Both the position numbers and the translations under genes were made by a program. Positions 45,421 to 55,262 of a stretch of DNA of 64,000 nt are shown here, piece after piece. The notes beneath the pieces were generated by a model. That model made no database searches. It saw only the letters and a list, made by a program, of their open reading frames with translations, and was not told where the DNA came from. The DNA lies in assembly GCF_004362525.1 (NCBI RefSeq), contig NZ_SNXS01000001.1, positions 234,520 through 298,519 of the forward strand, read 5' to 3'. Position 1 is the stretch's first letter, and each line of letters opens with the position of its first letter. Source of the DNA: Roseateles toxinivorans (GTDB taxonomy: Bacteria; Pseudomonadota; Gammaproteobacteria; Burkholderiales; Burkholderiaceae_C).

Positions 45421-47655
45421 ATGAGCGAAGTCGAAGGTGTGGTGCAAGGCCACCGCGATGGCCATGGCTTTCTGATACGCGACGACGGCCAGCCCGACAT
45501 CTATCTGTCGGCCCAGGAAATGCATGCGGTCATGCACCGCGACCGGCTGAAGGTGCGCGTGATACGCATGGACAAGCGAGGCCGCCCTGAGGGCCGGGTG
45601 CTGGAGATCATCGAACGCCGCAAGACGCCCATCATCGGCCGCCTGCTGCACGAGAACGGCATGTGGCTGGTGGCGCCCGAGGACAAGCGTTTCGGCCAGG
45701 ACATCATGATCCCGAAGAACGCGATCGCCACCGCCACGGCGGGTCAGGTCGTGTCGGTCGAGCTGACCGAGCCCCCGTCGCTGTACTCGCAGCCGGTGGG
45801 GCGCATTCTTGAAGTGCTGGGCGAGATCGACGACCCCGGCATGGAGATCGAGATCGCGGTGCGCAAGTACGAGGTGCCGCACCGCTTCAGCGCCGAGACC
45901 CTGGCCCAGGCGGCCAAGCTGCCCGAAAAACTACGCGCCATCGACAAGCGCAATCGCATCGACCTGACCGACATTCCGCTGGTCACCATCGACGGCGAGG
46001 ACGCACGAGACTTCGATGACGCCGTGTATTGCGAGCCGATCAAGACCGGCCGCGGCAAGAGCGCCTTCACCGGTTGGCGGCTGCTGGTGGCCATTGCCGA
46101 CGTCAGCCACTACGTCAAGCCGGGCGAGCCCATCGACGAGGACGCGTTCGAGCGCGCCACCTCGGTGTATTTCCCACGCCGCGTGATTCCGATGCTGCCC
46201 GAGAAGCTGTCCAACGGCCTGTGCTCGCTGAACCCCTACGAGGACAGGCTGAGCATGGTCTGCGACATGCTGGTCAGTGAGCAGGGCGATGTCCATGCCT
46301 ACCAGTTCTTCCCGGCCATCATCTGCTCGCATGCCCGCTTCACCTACAACGAGGTGGCAGCCATCCTCAGCAACACGCGCGGCCCCGAAGCGGCCAAGCG
46401 CGAGGAGCTGGTGCCGCACCTGCTGCATCTGCACGAGGTCTATCGCGCGCTGCTGGCGGAGCGTGCCCGTCGCGGCGCCGTCGATTTCGAGACCACGGAG
46501 ACGCAGATCGTCTGCGACGACAACGGCCGCATCGAGAAGATCGTGCCGCGCACGCGCAACGAGGCGCACCGGCTGATCGAGGAGGCGATGCTCGCGGCCA
46601 ATGTCTGCGCCGCCGATTTCATCGCCGGCAAGAAGCATCCCTCGCTGTACCGCGTGCATGAGGGCCCGACGCCGGAGAAGCGCGCCGTGCTGCAGGCCTA
46701 TCTGCGCACGCTGGGCGTGGGTCTGGGCATCAGCGACGATCCGACCCCAGGCGAGTATCAGGCCATCGCCCAGGCGACCAAGGAGCGGCCCGACGCGCAG
46801 CAGATCCACACGATGCTGCTGCGCTCGATGCAGCAGGCCATCTACACCTCGAAGAATGCTGGTCACTTCGGCCTGTCCTACCAGGCCTACACGCACTTCA
46901 CCAGCCCGATACGCCGCTACCCGGACCTCTTGGTGCATCGTGTCATCAAGGCTCTGCTGCAGCCTGGCAAGCGCTATCACCTGCTGTCGGGGCGCATCGA
47001 CGAAGCGGCGGCCAAACCGCGCCGCGGGCCGGCCGAGGCGCCGCACGCGGTGACCGAGGGCGAGCGCTGGGAGATGGTCGGCGCCCATTGCAGTGCCAAC
47101 GAGCGCCGGGCCGACGAGGCCTCGCGCGACGTCGAGGCCTGGCTGAAGTGCCGCTATATGCGCGATCACCTCGGCGAGGAGTATTCGGGCACCGTCAAGG
47201 CCGTCACCAGCTTCGGTGTGTTCGTGCAGCTCGATGGCCTGTACGTCGAGGGCCTGGTGCACATCACCGAGCTCGGTGGCGAGTATTTCCGCTTCGACGA
47301 GATGCGCCAGGAGCTTCGAGGCGAGCGCACCGGCATCCGCTACGCCCTGGGCGCCCGGGTGCGGGTGCAGGTCAGCCGGGTCGACCTGGATGGCCGCAAG
47401 ATCGACTTCCGCATGCTGCGCGAAGGTGATGAGGAGCGCGCCATCACCAGCCGCGCCGCGCGCGATAAGGCAGGCGAGCCACCAGCCTCCGCGCAACAGG
47501 CGCTGGCGGATGTGCAGCGCGCCAGCCGCGCGGCCAAGGCCGGGCGCAAGAGCGCGGTGGCGCGCACGCCCTCGGCCAAGCTGAATCCGGTCAAAGCGGC
47601 ACGCAAGTCGGCACTGAAGGGCGGCCCGGAGAGCCGCACGCGCAAGCGCCGTTGA
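45421..47655 (+). CDS. rnr: Ribonuclease R lacking the N-terminal helix-turn-helix
   Basis: This 744-residue 3'-5' exoribonuclease has a cold-shock domain at the very N-terminus (GVVQGHRDGHGFLIRDDGQP) and a second one. The RNB catalytic domain has TIDGEDARDFDDAVYCE (metal-binding aspartates) and YTHFTSPIRRYPDLLVHRVI. A C-terminal S1 domain follows (SGTVKAVTSFGVFVQLDGLYVEGLVHITEL), then a basic Lys/Arg tail that fits RNase R rather than RNase II. E. coli RNase R has about 85 extra N-terminal residues (winged helix). Here the frame is closed by TAG at 45361-45363 and has no other start, so the domain is absent. No clear ribosome binding site precedes ATG 45421. Confidence 0.94.
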   Translation: MSEVEGVVQGHRDGHGFLIRDDGQPDIYLSAQEMHAVMHRDRLKVRVIRMDKRGRPEGRVLEIIERRKTPIIGRLLHENGMWLVAPEDKRFGQDIMIPKNAIATATAGQVVSVELTEPPSLYSQPVGRILEVLGEIDDPGMEIEIAVRKYEVPHRFSAETLAQAAKLPEKLRAIDKRNRIDLTDIPLVTIDGEDARDFDDAVYCEPIKTGRGKSAFTGWRLLVAIADVSHYVKPGEPIDEDAFERATSVYFPRRVIPMLPEKLSNGLCSLNPYEDRLSMVCDMLVSEQGDVHAYQFFPAIICSHARFTYNEVAAILSNTRGPEAAKREELVPHLLHLHEVYRALLAERARRGAVDFETTETQIVCDDNGRIEKIVPRTRNEAHRLIEEAMLAANVCAADFIAGKKHPSLYRVHEGPTPEKRAVLQAYLRTLGVGLGISDDPTPGEYQAIAQATKERPDAQQIHTMLLRSMQQAIYTSKNAGHFGLSYQAYTHFTSPIRRYPDLLVHRVIKALLQPGKRYHLLSGRIDEAAAKPRRGPAEAPHAVTEGERWEMVGAHCSANERRADEASRDVEAWLKCRYMRDHLGEEYSGTVKAVTSFGVFVQLDGLYVEGLVHITELGGEYFRFDEMRQELRGERTGIRYALGARVRVQVSRVDLDGRKIDFRMLREGDEERAITSRAARDKAGEPPASAQQALADVQRASRAAKAGRKSAVARTPSAKLNPVKAARKSALKGGPESRTRKRR

Positions 47656-47671
47656 TGCTTTATTCGACGCC

Positions 47672-49165
47672 TCAGGATCGGAGCGCGAACATCGCTTCGA
47701 TCAGGTCGGCCGCGCGCAGCAGTGAGCGACCGCCGCGATCGGCGGCGAGGCCATGCCAGTGGCAGGCAGCGCTGGCGGCAGCAAGACCTGACTCCGGCGC
47801 CTGTGCCCACAGACCGCCCAGCCAGCCGGCCAGCACATCGCCGGTGCCGGCGGTGGCCAGCGCGGCATTGCCGCTGGAATTGATTGCGGTCAGGCATCCA
47901 GGCGAGGCGATCACCGAGCCCGAGCCCTTCAGCACCACGGTGCACTGGTAGCGCTGGCACAGTTGATCAGCGGCGGCGAGCCGGTCGGCCTGGAGGTCGG
48001 ATGTGCTGCAACCGAGCAGGCGCGCGGCTTCCAGCGGGTGCGGGGTGAGCACGGATTGCAAGCCCTTTGCCATCCGTTGGCTCAGCAGGGCCTGCAGCGA
48101 GGCATCGGCAGCGATCGCATTCAGCGCATCTGCGTCGAGCACCAGGCGTGGACTCAACGCCAGCAGGGCGGGCAGGGCTTGCGCCACCAGCGACCCACCG
48201 CCGCAGCCGCAGACGACGGTGCGATGTTGCAGTGCATCAGCCACCAGCGCCTGGCGCCAGGCCATGGTCATCAGTTCGGGACGGGTCGGGTCGGCCAAGC
48301 CGCCGGCTGCATCGTCGAGCAGGCTCAGATACACACGGCCGGCGCCCGCCGCATGGGCCGCGCGGGCGGCCAGCAATGCGGCGCCGCCCATGCCCGGCGC
48401 ACCGCCCAGCACGATGACATCGCCGAAGCTGCCCTTGTGCTGGCCATGGCGGCGCGGCTGCATCCAGTGCACGCAGGCGTCCAGGCCCAGCAGCAGTGCA
48501 TCGGCTGGCGCGGATGGGGTGATGCCGAGATCATCGAACCAGATCCGGCCCGCCCGCTCGCGGCCCGAGCCGGTGAACAGTCCGGGCTTCAAGCTCAGCA
48601 GGGCAAGCGTGTGCTGCGCCTGCACGACCAAGGGCCCGAGGGCCTGTCCGGTGTCGCCGCTCAATCCGCTGGGCAGATCAAGGGCCAGCACCGGGCAGGG
48701 CAGGGCGTTCAGCGCGGCAATCGCCTGGCCCAGCGCGCCCTCGACAGCGCGGCTGACGCCCAGGCCCAGCAGCGCGTCGATCGCCAGGTCTACGCTCTTG
48801 TCGGCGGCAGGCCGGTCGCTGGAGACGGGCACGCCGGCCGCCTGCGCTTGCTGCAAAGCCTCGGCAGCGTCGGCGGGCAGCCGGGAAGCGTCGCCGATCA
48901 GGCTCACCTGTACCTGCTTGCCCAGGCCATGCAGCAAGCGCGCAGCGACCAGGCCGTCGCCGCCATTGTTGCCCGGCCCGCAGGCGATCCAGATCGCCCG
49001 CGCATGGGGTGCCAGGGCCAGCGCCAGGCGTGCCGAGGCCAGGCCGGCGCGGGCCATCAACTCATGCGGCGCGGCCATGTTCAGTGCTGCCTGCTCGATC
49101 GCGCGCGAGCTGGCGGTGCCGTACAGGGGCCGAGCCAGCACAGAGGGCAGCAGTGGCGTGATCAT
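47672..49165 (-). CDS. nnr: Bifunctional ADP-dependent NAD(P)H-hydrate dehydratase / NAD(P)H-hydrate epimerase
   Basis: This 497-residue fusion repairs hydrated NAD(P)H. The N-terminal epimerase (YjeF_N, about 1-215) has ACGPGNNGGDGLVAARLL. The C-terminal dehydratase (YjeF_C, ribokinase fold, about 230-497) has GDVIVLGGAPGMGGAALLAARAA, VLDADALNAIA, LTPHPLEAARLL and NAALATAGTGDVLAGWLGGL. ATG 49165 lies 4 bases after the dadA stop, so it is the third gene of an amidase-dadA-nnr operon. It is convergent with rnr, with only 16 bases between the stops. Confidence 0.94.
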   Translation of the reverse strand: MITPLLPSVLARPLYGTASSRAIEQAALNMAAPHELMARAGLASARLALALAPHARAIWIACGPGNNGGDGLVAARLLHGLGKQVQVSLIGDASRLPADAAEALQQAQAAGVPVSSDRPAADKSVDLAIDALLGLGVSRAVEGALGQAIAALNALPCPVLALDLPSGLSGDTGQALGPLVVQAQHTLALLSLKPGLFTGSGRERAGRIWFDDLGITPSAPADALLLGLDACVHWMQPRRHGQHKGSFGDVIVLGGAPGMGGAALLAARAAHAAGAGRVYLSLLDDAAGGLADPTRPELMTMAWRQALVADALQHRTVVCGCGGGSLVAQALPALLALSPRLVLDADALNAIAADASLQALLSQRMAKGLQSVLTPHPLEAARLLGCSTSDLQADRLAAADQLCQRYQCTVVLKGSGSVIASPGCLTAINSSGNAALATAGTGDVLAGWLGGLWAQAPESGLAAASAACHWHGLAADRGGRSLLRAADLIEAMFALRS

Positions 49166-49169
49166 CGCT

Positions 49170-50522
49170 TCAGCGCAGGCGCTCGACGCCCAGCCCCTCG
49201 GTCTTGACCTCGGGCGCGCGGCCCGCCACCTGGTCGGCCAGCACCCGCGCCGAGCCGCAGGACAGGGCCCAGCCGCTTGAGCCATGGCCCAGGTTCAGCC
49301 AGACGCCGGGGATACCGCAGGCGCCCAGTACCGGCGGGCCGTCGGGCAGCATCGGCCGGGCACCCTTCCAGTGCTGCAGCTTGCCGCTCTGCGCCGCACC
49401 CGGGAACCAGTCATGCAGGACCTTGTACAGCGTAGCAATCGCGCCCTTGTTCATGGTCCCCGGCGCGCCACCGAACTCGGCACTGCCGGCCACACGCACG
49501 CGGTGGCCCAGGCGACTGATCGCCACCTTGTAGCGCTCGTCCATCAGGCCCGCGCGGGGGCCGAGGTCCGGATGGGCCTCGATATGGCGCAGCGGTGCGG
49601 TGATGGAATAGCCGTAGACAGCCGCCATCGGCAGCTTGAGGCCGTGGGGGTGCAGCAGCGCCGGCGCGCCCATGGCCGCGCAGACCAGGATGGCATCAAA
49701 GTCTTCCAGCACCGGGCCCATGACCATCGGCTGTGTCGCCGGGCCGGCAACGCTGGCCAGCTCGCTGTTCGCGGCGTCCTGCGCGCCGCCGAGGCTTTCA
49801 CCCGGCGGCGTGTACTGGTGCATCAGCTGCGGTTTGGCGCCCGGGCTGAGGTGCTGCACCGTGGTGTGGAAGCGGAACTGCACGCCCAGGCGCTGCGCCT
49901 CGTTCTTCATCAGGTGGGCGAACTGGCGGCAGTTGCCGACCTCGTCCTGCGGCAGGTGCACGCCGGCGCGCAGCTCGGTGTCGGCGCTCAGCCCGGGTTC
50001 GACCTGCCGGCATTCGGCCGCGTCGAGCAGGCGGTGCTTCTGGCCCAGCTCGGTCAACAGCTGCAGGCCGGGCTGGATGCCGGCCAGCTCGCGCTCGCCG
50101 CGCAGCAGCACCAGATAGCCATCGGCGCGCTCATAGTCCAGCTTCAAGGTGCGGACCAGCTCGTGCAGCCGGTCGCGGCTGTAGCTGGCCAGGCCATGCA
50201 TCGCCGCTCGATTGGCCTGGTAGGCCTTGAGCCGGCTGGCGCGCCAGGCCTTCCACAGCCAGCGCACCGTGCCCATGTCCATCGTGGCATGCAGGCGCAC
50301 CGGCGTGTGGGTGCTGAACAGGCCTCGCAGAACCTTGGCCGGCATGCCCGGGGCGGCCCAGGGGCTGACATAGCCGGGTGCGACGATCCCGGCATTGGCA
50401 AAGCTGGTGCCGGCGGCGACGCTGCCACTGCGCTCGAACACGGTCACCTGATGGCCGTCGGCGGCCAGCTCGTAGGCCGTGGTCACGCCGATGATGCCGG
50501 CGCCAATCACGGCGACCTTCAT
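49170..50522 (-). CDS. dadA: D-amino acid dehydrogenase small subunit
   Basis: This 450-residue FAD enzyme of the DAO family oxidises D-amino acids to 2-oxo acids and passes electrons to the quinone pool. The N-terminal FAD motif VIGAGIIGVTTAYELAADGHQVTVFE is followed by GTSFANAGIVAPGYVSPWAAPGMP, characteristic of DadA. The C-terminal block is WKGARPMLPDGPPVLG and GHGSSGWALSCGSARVLADQV. The protein carries an insertion of roughly 30 residues around 235-270 (QYTPPGESLGGAQDAANSEL region) compared with E. coli DadA (432). Its start overlaps the amidase stop. Confidence 0.92.
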   Translation of the reverse strand: MKVAVIGAGIIGVTTAYELAADGHQVTVFERSGSVAAGTSFANAGIVAPGYVSPWAAPGMPAKVLRGLFSTHTPVRLHATMDMGTVRWLWKAWRASRLKAYQANRAAMHGLASYSRDRLHELVRTLKLDYERADGYLVLLRGERELAGIQPGLQLLTELGQKHRLLDAAECRQVEPGLSADTELRAGVHLPQDEVGNCRQFAHLMKNEAQRLGVQFRFHTTVQHLSPGAKPQLMHQYTPPGESLGGAQDAANSELASVAGPATQPMVMGPVLEDFDAILVCAAMGAPALLHPHGLKLPMAAVYGYSITAPLRHIEAHPDLGPRAGLMDERYKVAISRLGHRVRVAGSAEFGGAPGTMNKGAIATLYKVLHDWFPGAAQSGKLQHWKGARPMLPDGPPVLGACGIPGVWLNLGHGSSGWALSCGSARVLADQVAGRAPEVKTEGLGVERLR

Positions 50523-51898
50523 GTTGCAGCCACCAGTGCGGGTGGCTGACGATGCGGCGCGAGTGCCGCTTCAATCTGCAAGCCCGCATCAAGCACGGTG
50601 TCATCCTGCAGGGCTGTATTCCAGACCATCAGACCGACCGGCATCTCCCTGGACGTATGGCAAGGCAGCGAGAGGGCGCAGCCGTCCAGCATATTGACCA
50701 CCGCCGTGTTGCGCAGCAGCAGGCTGTTGGCGGCGAAGAAGTGCTCGTCGCTGGCCACAAGCGGGGCAATCTCCGGCGCGACGATGGGCACCGTGGGGCT
50801 CAGCACGGCGTCGACGCCCTGCAGCGCTGCCTGCATGCGTGTGATCCAGGCGCTCCGGCCATTGACCACATCGATATAGTCGGCCGCGCTCATGTGCTCG
50901 CCGGTGCGAATGCGCTGCACCACGCGGGGGTCGTAGTCGGCCTCGCGCTCGCTGATGCGCTGGCGGTGCCAGGCCCAGCTCTCGGCCGCTGGAAGGCTGC
51001 CACGGGCCAGCAGCTTGCCCAGCTCCAGCAGCGGGCCAATGCTGATTTCCTCGATCTGCGCACCGGCCTCGCGCAGCTGTGCCAGCGTGCGCTCGAAAGC
51101 CGTGGCAACCGTGGCATCCATGCCGTCCTGCATCAGCTCTCTGGCCACGGCAAAGCGGCGCTGGCGCAGCGGTCTATGCGTAAGCTGTACCCGGGTGTCG
51201 GACAGGATCTCATGCAGCAGCACGGCGTCGCGCACCGACAGGGTGATCGCGCAGGCCGTGTCCAGGCTTTGCGACAGCGGGATCGCGCCGTCCAGAGGCG
51301 TCAGCCGCTTGGTGTTCTTGAAGCCGACCAGGCCCTGCAGCGCGGCCGGGATGCGGATCGAGCCGCCGGTGTCCGAGCCCAGCGTCGCCCAGGCTGCGCC
51401 GCCGGCCACGCTGACCGCGCCGCCCGAGGTCGAGCCGCCCGGAATGCGCGGCTTCTTGTCCAGCTTAAGGGTGACAGGATTGCGCGGCGTGCCGTAGTGG
51501 GGGTTGATGCCCACACCTGAAAAGGCGAACTCGCTCATATTGCAATGGCCGATCAGCGCCGCGCCGGCGCGGCGCAGGCGCTGCACGGCCAGGCAGTCCC
51601 GCTCGGCCGGCTTCGCGTCGGACATGGCCCGCGAGGCACCGGTGCTGGGAAAACCCTGCACATCGAACAAATCCTTGACGCTGATCGCCAGGCCCGCCAG
51701 CGGCGGCAGCGGCAGGCCGGCCTCCAGTTGCAGGTCCACCGCCATGGCCTGGGTGAGGGCGCTTTCGAAAAAAGTGCGCACGAAGGCGCGGGTGCAGGCG
51801 CTGCCATTGGCGGCCTCTATGCTGGCCTGCATCAGGCCGGTGGCGCTGGCAGCCCCGGCTCGTACTGCGTCGGCCGTGCCGGTCAGGTCATGCGTCAT
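50519..51898 (-). CDS. Amidase signature family hydrolase
   Basis: This 459-residue enzyme has the Ser-cisSer-Lys triad segments: AISVKDLFDV (Lys), GGSTSGGAVSVAGG (cis-Ser) and LGSDTGGSIRIPAALQGLVGFKNT (nucleophile Ser). It belongs to the GatA/amidase superfamily. The gatB and gatC genes are absent, so this is a stand-alone amidase with unknown substrate. ATG 51898 gives the conserved MTHDLTGTADAVRAG start. A TTG at 51946 is in frame and preceded by GAGGA, and is a possible alternative. It is followed by dadA with a 4-base overlap. Confidence 0.9.
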   Translation of the reverse strand: MTHDLTGTADAVRAGAASATGLMQASIEAANGSACTRAFVRTFFESALTQAMAVDLQLEAGLPLPPLAGLAISVKDLFDVQGFPSTGASRAMSDAKPAERDCLAVQRLRRAGAALIGHCNMSEFAFSGVGINPHYGTPRNPVTLKLDKKPRIPGGSTSGGAVSVAGGAAWATLGSDTGGSIRIPAALQGLVGFKNTKRLTPLDGAIPLSQSLDTACAITLSVRDAVLLHEILSDTRVQLTHRPLRQRRFAVARELMQDGMDATVATAFERTLAQLREAGAQIEEISIGPLLELGKLLARGSLPAAESWAWHRQRISEREADYDPRVVQRIRTGEHMSAADYIDVVNGRSAWITRMQAALQGVDAVLSPTVPIVAPEIAPLVASDEHFFAANSLLLRNTAVVNMLDGCALSLPCHTSREMPVGLMVWNTALQDDTVLDAGLQIEAALAPHRQPPALVAAT

Positions 51899-51906
51899 CG
51901 GTGGTA

Positions 51907-52083
51907 TATAATCTTTGGGTTTTGCCGGGAATGCTCGGTAAATCAAACCGCAGGTCCTCGTGGTGCGTGACTGTTGTCATGGACCCGGACCAAACAAACC
52001 CGGCTGCTGAAAGGTGTTGCGAAGGCTTACGGAAGCTCTCGCGATTCAAGCCGGATTTTAGAACCAACCTTTGGAGTTGAAAC
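51907..52083 (+). promoter_or_regulatory. rpsB promoter and long 5' leader
   Basis: A perfect TATAAT (51907-51912) with a poor -35 lies 171 bases before the rpsB start. The leader would be about 165 bases. Ribosomal S2 operons in proteobacteria often carry a structured, autoregulated leader; that role is inference here. The TATATAAT stretch may also serve the divergent amidase gene. Confidence 0.45.
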
Positions 52084-52830
52084 ATGTCCGTTACGATGCG
52101 TGAAATGCTGGAAGCCGGCGTCCACTTTGGTCACCAAACCCGCTTCTGGAACCCCAAGATGGCCCCGTATATCTACGGCCATCGCAACAAGATTCACATC
52201 ATCAACCTCGAAAAGACGCAGCCGCTGTTCGAGGAAGCCATGAAGTTCGTGCGCCAGCTGGCAGCCCGCCGCGGCACGATCCTGATGATCGGCACCAAGC
52301 GCCAGGCCCGCGAAGTGATCGCCATGGAAGCCCAGCGCGTCGGCATGCCTTATGTTGACCAGCGCTGGCTGGGCGGCATGATGACCAACTTCAAGACGGT
52401 CAAGGGCTCGCTGAAGAAGCTGAAGGACATGCAGGCTCAGGTCGAAGCCGGCACCGAGTCGATGATCAAGAAGGAAGCGCTGCTGTTCGCACGTGACCTG
52501 GCCAAGCTGGAAAAAGACATCGGCGGCATCCAGGACATGACCGCGCTGCCTGACGCCATGTTCGTGATCGACGTCGGCTACCACAAGATTGCCGTGGCCG
52601 AAGCCAAGAAGCTGGGCATCCCGGTGATCGGCATCGTCGACACCAACCACTCGCCCGAAGGCATCGATTACGTGATCCCCGGCAACGACGACTCGTCCAA
52701 GGCCGTGGCCCTGTACGCCAAGGCCATTGCCGATGCGGTGATGGACGGCAAGGCCAACGCGACCAACGAAGTGGTGCACGCCGTGGCCGCCGGTTCCGAC
52801 GAATTCGTGGAAGTCAGCGAAGGCGCCTGA
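52084..52830 (+). CDS. rpsB: 30S ribosomal protein S2
   Basis: This 248-residue protein starts at ATG 52084 with TTGGAG upstream. It shows the usual S2 blocks: [45 protein letters not shown] and [25 protein letters not shown]. It is a core 30S protein and the first gene of the cluster. A terminator at 52853-52876 lies between it and tsf, as in E. coli. Confidence 0.98.
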   Translation: MSVTMREMLEAGVHFGHQTRFWNPKMAPYIYGHRNKIHIINLEKTQPLFEEAMKFVRQLAARRGTILMIGTKRQAREVIAMEAQRVGMPYVDQRWLGGMMTNFKTVKGSLKKLKDMQAQVEAGTESMIKKEALLFARDLAKLEKDIGGIQDMTALPDAMFVIDVGYHKIAVAEAKKLGIPVIGIVDTNHSPEGIDYVIPGNDDSSKAVALYAKAIADAVMDGKANATNEVVHAVAAGSDEFVEVSEGA

Positions 52831-52852
52831 GCTCGTAGCAGCCGCCAACACA

Positions 52853-52876
52853 GGGGCTGATTTCAGCCCCTTTTTT
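52853..52876 (+). terminator. Partial terminator between rpsB and tsf
   Basis: GGGGCTGA and TCAGCCCC pair as an 8-bp stem with a TT loop and are followed by TTTTTT. It probably sets S2 above EF-Ts by attenuation, as known for this operon in other bacteria. Confidence 0.85.
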
Positions 52877-52953
52877 ACACAGAACCTTGTTTCCAGCAGC
52901 GGTGCAGCCCCAGTGGCCGCCAACGCTGCAAGCTCGTTCAACGGAGATACAAA

Positions 52954-53847
52954 ATGGCAATTACAGCAAGCATGGTGGCCGAACTGCGCGCCAAGACCGA
53001 TGCCCCGATGATGGAGTGCAAGAAGGCACTGACCGAAGCCGAGGGCGATATGGAGCGTGCGGAAGAGCTGCTGCGCGTCAAGCTCGGCTCCAAGGCTGGC
53101 AAGGCGGCTTCGCGCATCACTGCCGAAGGCGTGGTGTCCTCCTTTGTCGATGGCACGACCGGCGCCCTGGTCGAGATCAACTGCGAAACCGACTTCGTGT
53201 CGAAGAACGACAGCTTCCTGGCCTTTACCAAGGCCACGGCCGAGCTGATTGCCAAGCACAACCCGGCCGATGTGGCCGCGCTGTCGGCTTTGGCCTACGA
53301 GCAGGACGGTTTCGGCCCGACGCTGGAAGACGTGCGCAAGGGCCTGATCGGCAAGATTGGCGAGAACATGGCCATCCGCCGCTTCCAGCGCTATGCCAAC
53401 GGCGGCAAGCTGGCCAGCTACCTGCACGGCACGCGCATCGGCGTGATGGTCGAGTTCGACGGTGACGATGTCGCCGCCAAGGACGTCGCCATGCACGTCG
53501 CCGCAATGAAGCCGGTCGCCCTGTCGTCCAACGACGTGCCTGCCGCTCTGATCGAGAAAGAGCGTTCGGTGGCCACGCAAAAGGCTGCCGAATCCGGCAA
53601 GCCGGCCGACATCGTCGCCAAGATGGTCGAAGGCTCGGTGCAGAAGTACCTGAAGGAAGTGTCGCTGTTCGACCAGGTCTTCGTGAAGGCTGCAGACGGC
53701 AAGCAGACCGTGGCCGCCATGCTCAAGGACAAGGCCACCGCAATCAAGGGCTTCACCATGTATGTGGTGGGCGAAGGCATCGAGAAGAAGGTTGACGACT
53801 TTGCTGCCGAAGTGGCGGCACAGGTCGCTGCTGCCAAGGGGCAGTAA
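52954..53847 (+). CDS. tsf: Elongation factor Ts
   Basis: This 297-residue nucleotide exchange factor for EF-Tu has the N-terminal UBA-like domain [29 protein letters not shown], then the core with [13 protein letters not shown] and [18 protein letters not shown]-like segments. The length fits the family. The gene is followed by a hairpin at 53854-53877. Confidence 0.98.
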   Translation: MAITASMVAELRAKTDAPMMECKKALTEAEGDMERAEELLRVKLGSKAGKAASRITAEGVVSSFVDGTTGALVEINCETDFVSKNDSFLAFTKATAELIAKHNPADVAALSALAYEQDGFGPTLEDVRKGLIGKIGENMAIRRFQRYANGGKLASYLHGTRIGVMVEFDGDDVAAKDVAMHVAAMKPVALSSNDVPAALIEKERSVATQKAAESGKPADIVAKMVEGSVQKYLKEVSLFDQVFVKAADGKQTVAAMLKDKATAIKGFTMYVVGEGIEKKVDDFAAEVAAQVAAAKGQ

Positions 53848-53853
53848 GCAACG

Positions 53854-53877
53854 AAAGGGCGCCTCCTGGCGCCCTTT
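53854..53877 (+). terminator. Terminator-like hairpin after tsf
   Basis: AAAGGGCGCC and GGCGCCCTTT pair around a short TCCT loop, with only TTT as T tract. It may be leaky, allowing pyrH read-through. Confidence 0.7.
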
Positions 53878-53952
53878 ACACTTGGGGCCGTGAAGGCAGG
53901 GCGGCGTCGCCCGACCGACATGGCGCTCATCCACCTAGCTTCCGAGGTCAGA

Positions 53953-54663
53953 ATGCCCGCGCACAAAAGAATCCTGCTCAAACTCTCCGGCGAAGCCCTG
54001 ATGGGTGACGACGCCTATGGCATCAACCGCGCGACCATCGTGCGCATGGTGCGCGAGATCCGCGAGGTCACGCAGATGGGCGTCGAGGTGGCTGTGGTCA
54101 TCGGCGGCGGCAATATCTTCCGCGGTGTCGCGGGCGGCTCGGTCGGCATGGATCGCGCCACGGCCGACTATATGGGCATGCTGGCCACGGTGATGAATGC
54201 CCTGGCGCTTGCCGACACGATGCGCCAGGAAGGCATGACCGCGCGGGTCATGTCGGCCATTGCCATCGAGCAGGTGGTCGAGCCCTATGTGCGCCCCAAG
54301 GCGCTGCAGTATCTCGAAGAAGGCAAGGTCGTGATCTTTGGTGCCGGTACCGGCAACCCCTTCTTCACCACCGACACGGCCGCAGCGTTGCGCGGCGCCG
54401 AGGTCGGTGCCGAAATCGTGCTGAAGGCGACCAAGGTGGACGGCGTCTATACGGCCGATCCCAAGAAAGACCCTAGCGCCACGCGCTATCACCGCATCAG
54501 CTTCGACGAGGCCATCGCGAAGAACCTGCAGGTGCTGGATGCGACGGCGTTTGCGCTGTGCCGCGACCAGAAATTGCCCATCAAGGTGTTCAGCATCTTC
54601 AAGCCGGGCGCGCTCAAGCGCGTGGTGATGGGCGAGGACGAGGGCACACTCGTCCACGTTTGA
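53953..54663 (+). CDS. pyrH: UMP kinase
   Basis: This 236-residue hexameric kinase of the amino acid kinase fold makes [20 protein letters not shown] and [20 protein letters not shown] are diagnostic, and [15 protein letters not shown] follows. ATG 53953 has GAGG 6 bases upstream and starts at the conserved [14 protein letters not shown] longer frame from 53890 is rejected. frr follows 24 bases later. Confidence 0.97.
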   Translation: MPAHKRILLKLSGEALMGDDAYGINRATIVRMVREIREVTQMGVEVAVVIGGGNIFRGVAGGSVGMDRATADYMGMLATVMNALALADTMRQEGMTARVMSAIAIEQVVEPYVRPKALQYLEEGKVVIFGAGTGNPFFTTDTAAALRGAEVGAEIVLKATKVDGVYTADPKKDPSATRYHRISFDEAIAKNLQVLDATAFALCRDQKLPIKVFSIFKPGALKRVVMGEDEGTLVHV

Positions 54664-54687
54664 TGCGTCATTGAAGAGGCCCCCACT

Positions 54688-55248
54688 ATGAGCATTGCAG
54701 AAATCAAGCAGAACGCAGAGCAGAAGATGGCCAAGTCCATCGAGTCCTTCAAGGGCGATCTGCAGAAGATCCGTACCGGCCGTGCCCATCCCGGCATCCT
54801 CGACCAGGTCCATGTGGACTATTACGGGTCCATGGTGCCGATCAGCCAGGTCGCCAACGTGACTCTGCTGGACGCCCGCACGATCAGCGTGCAGCCCTGG
54901 GAAAAGAACCTGGCGCCAAAGATCGAGAAGGCGATTCGCGAATCCGACCTGGGCCTGAACCCGGCCTCGCAGGGCGAGCTGATACGCGTGCCCATGCCCG
55001 CGCTGACCGAAGAGCGCCGCCGCGACCTGACCAAGGTGGTGCGCAACGCCGGTGAGGACTGCCGCATTGCCGTGCGCAATCTGCGCCGCGACGCCAACGA
55101 GCATGCCAAGAAGCTGCTGAAAGACAAGCTGATCACCGAGGACGACGAGCGCCGCAGCCTGGACGAGATCCAGAAGCTCACCAACGCGGTGATCGCCGAG
55201 ATCGACAAGCTGATCTCGGGCAAGGAAGCCGAGATCATGGCCGTTTGA
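54688..55248 (+). CDS. frr: Ribosome recycling factor
   Basis: This 186-residue protein splits post-termination ribosomes together with EF-G. It shows [35 protein letters not shown], then the [23 protein letters not shown] block and [20 protein letters not shown]. The length is exactly typical. The gene is continuous with uppS. Confidence 0.98.
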   Translation: MSIAEIKQNAEQKMAKSIESFKGDLQKIRTGRAHPGILDQVHVDYYGSMVPISQVANVTLLDARTISVQPWEKNLAPKIEKAIRESDLGLNPASQGELIRVPMPALTEERRRDLTKVVRNAGEDCRIAVRNLRRDANEHAKKLLKDKLITEDDERRSLDEIQKLTNAVIAEIDKLISGKEAEIMAV

Positions 55249-55262
55249 GCTCCTGCGCCCCG

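Noticed and set aside
50519-51898. GatA subunit of the tRNA-dependent amidotransferase
   Set aside because: No gatB or gatC is adjacent, and the neighbours are dadA and nnr. The amidase core alone does not identify GatA.
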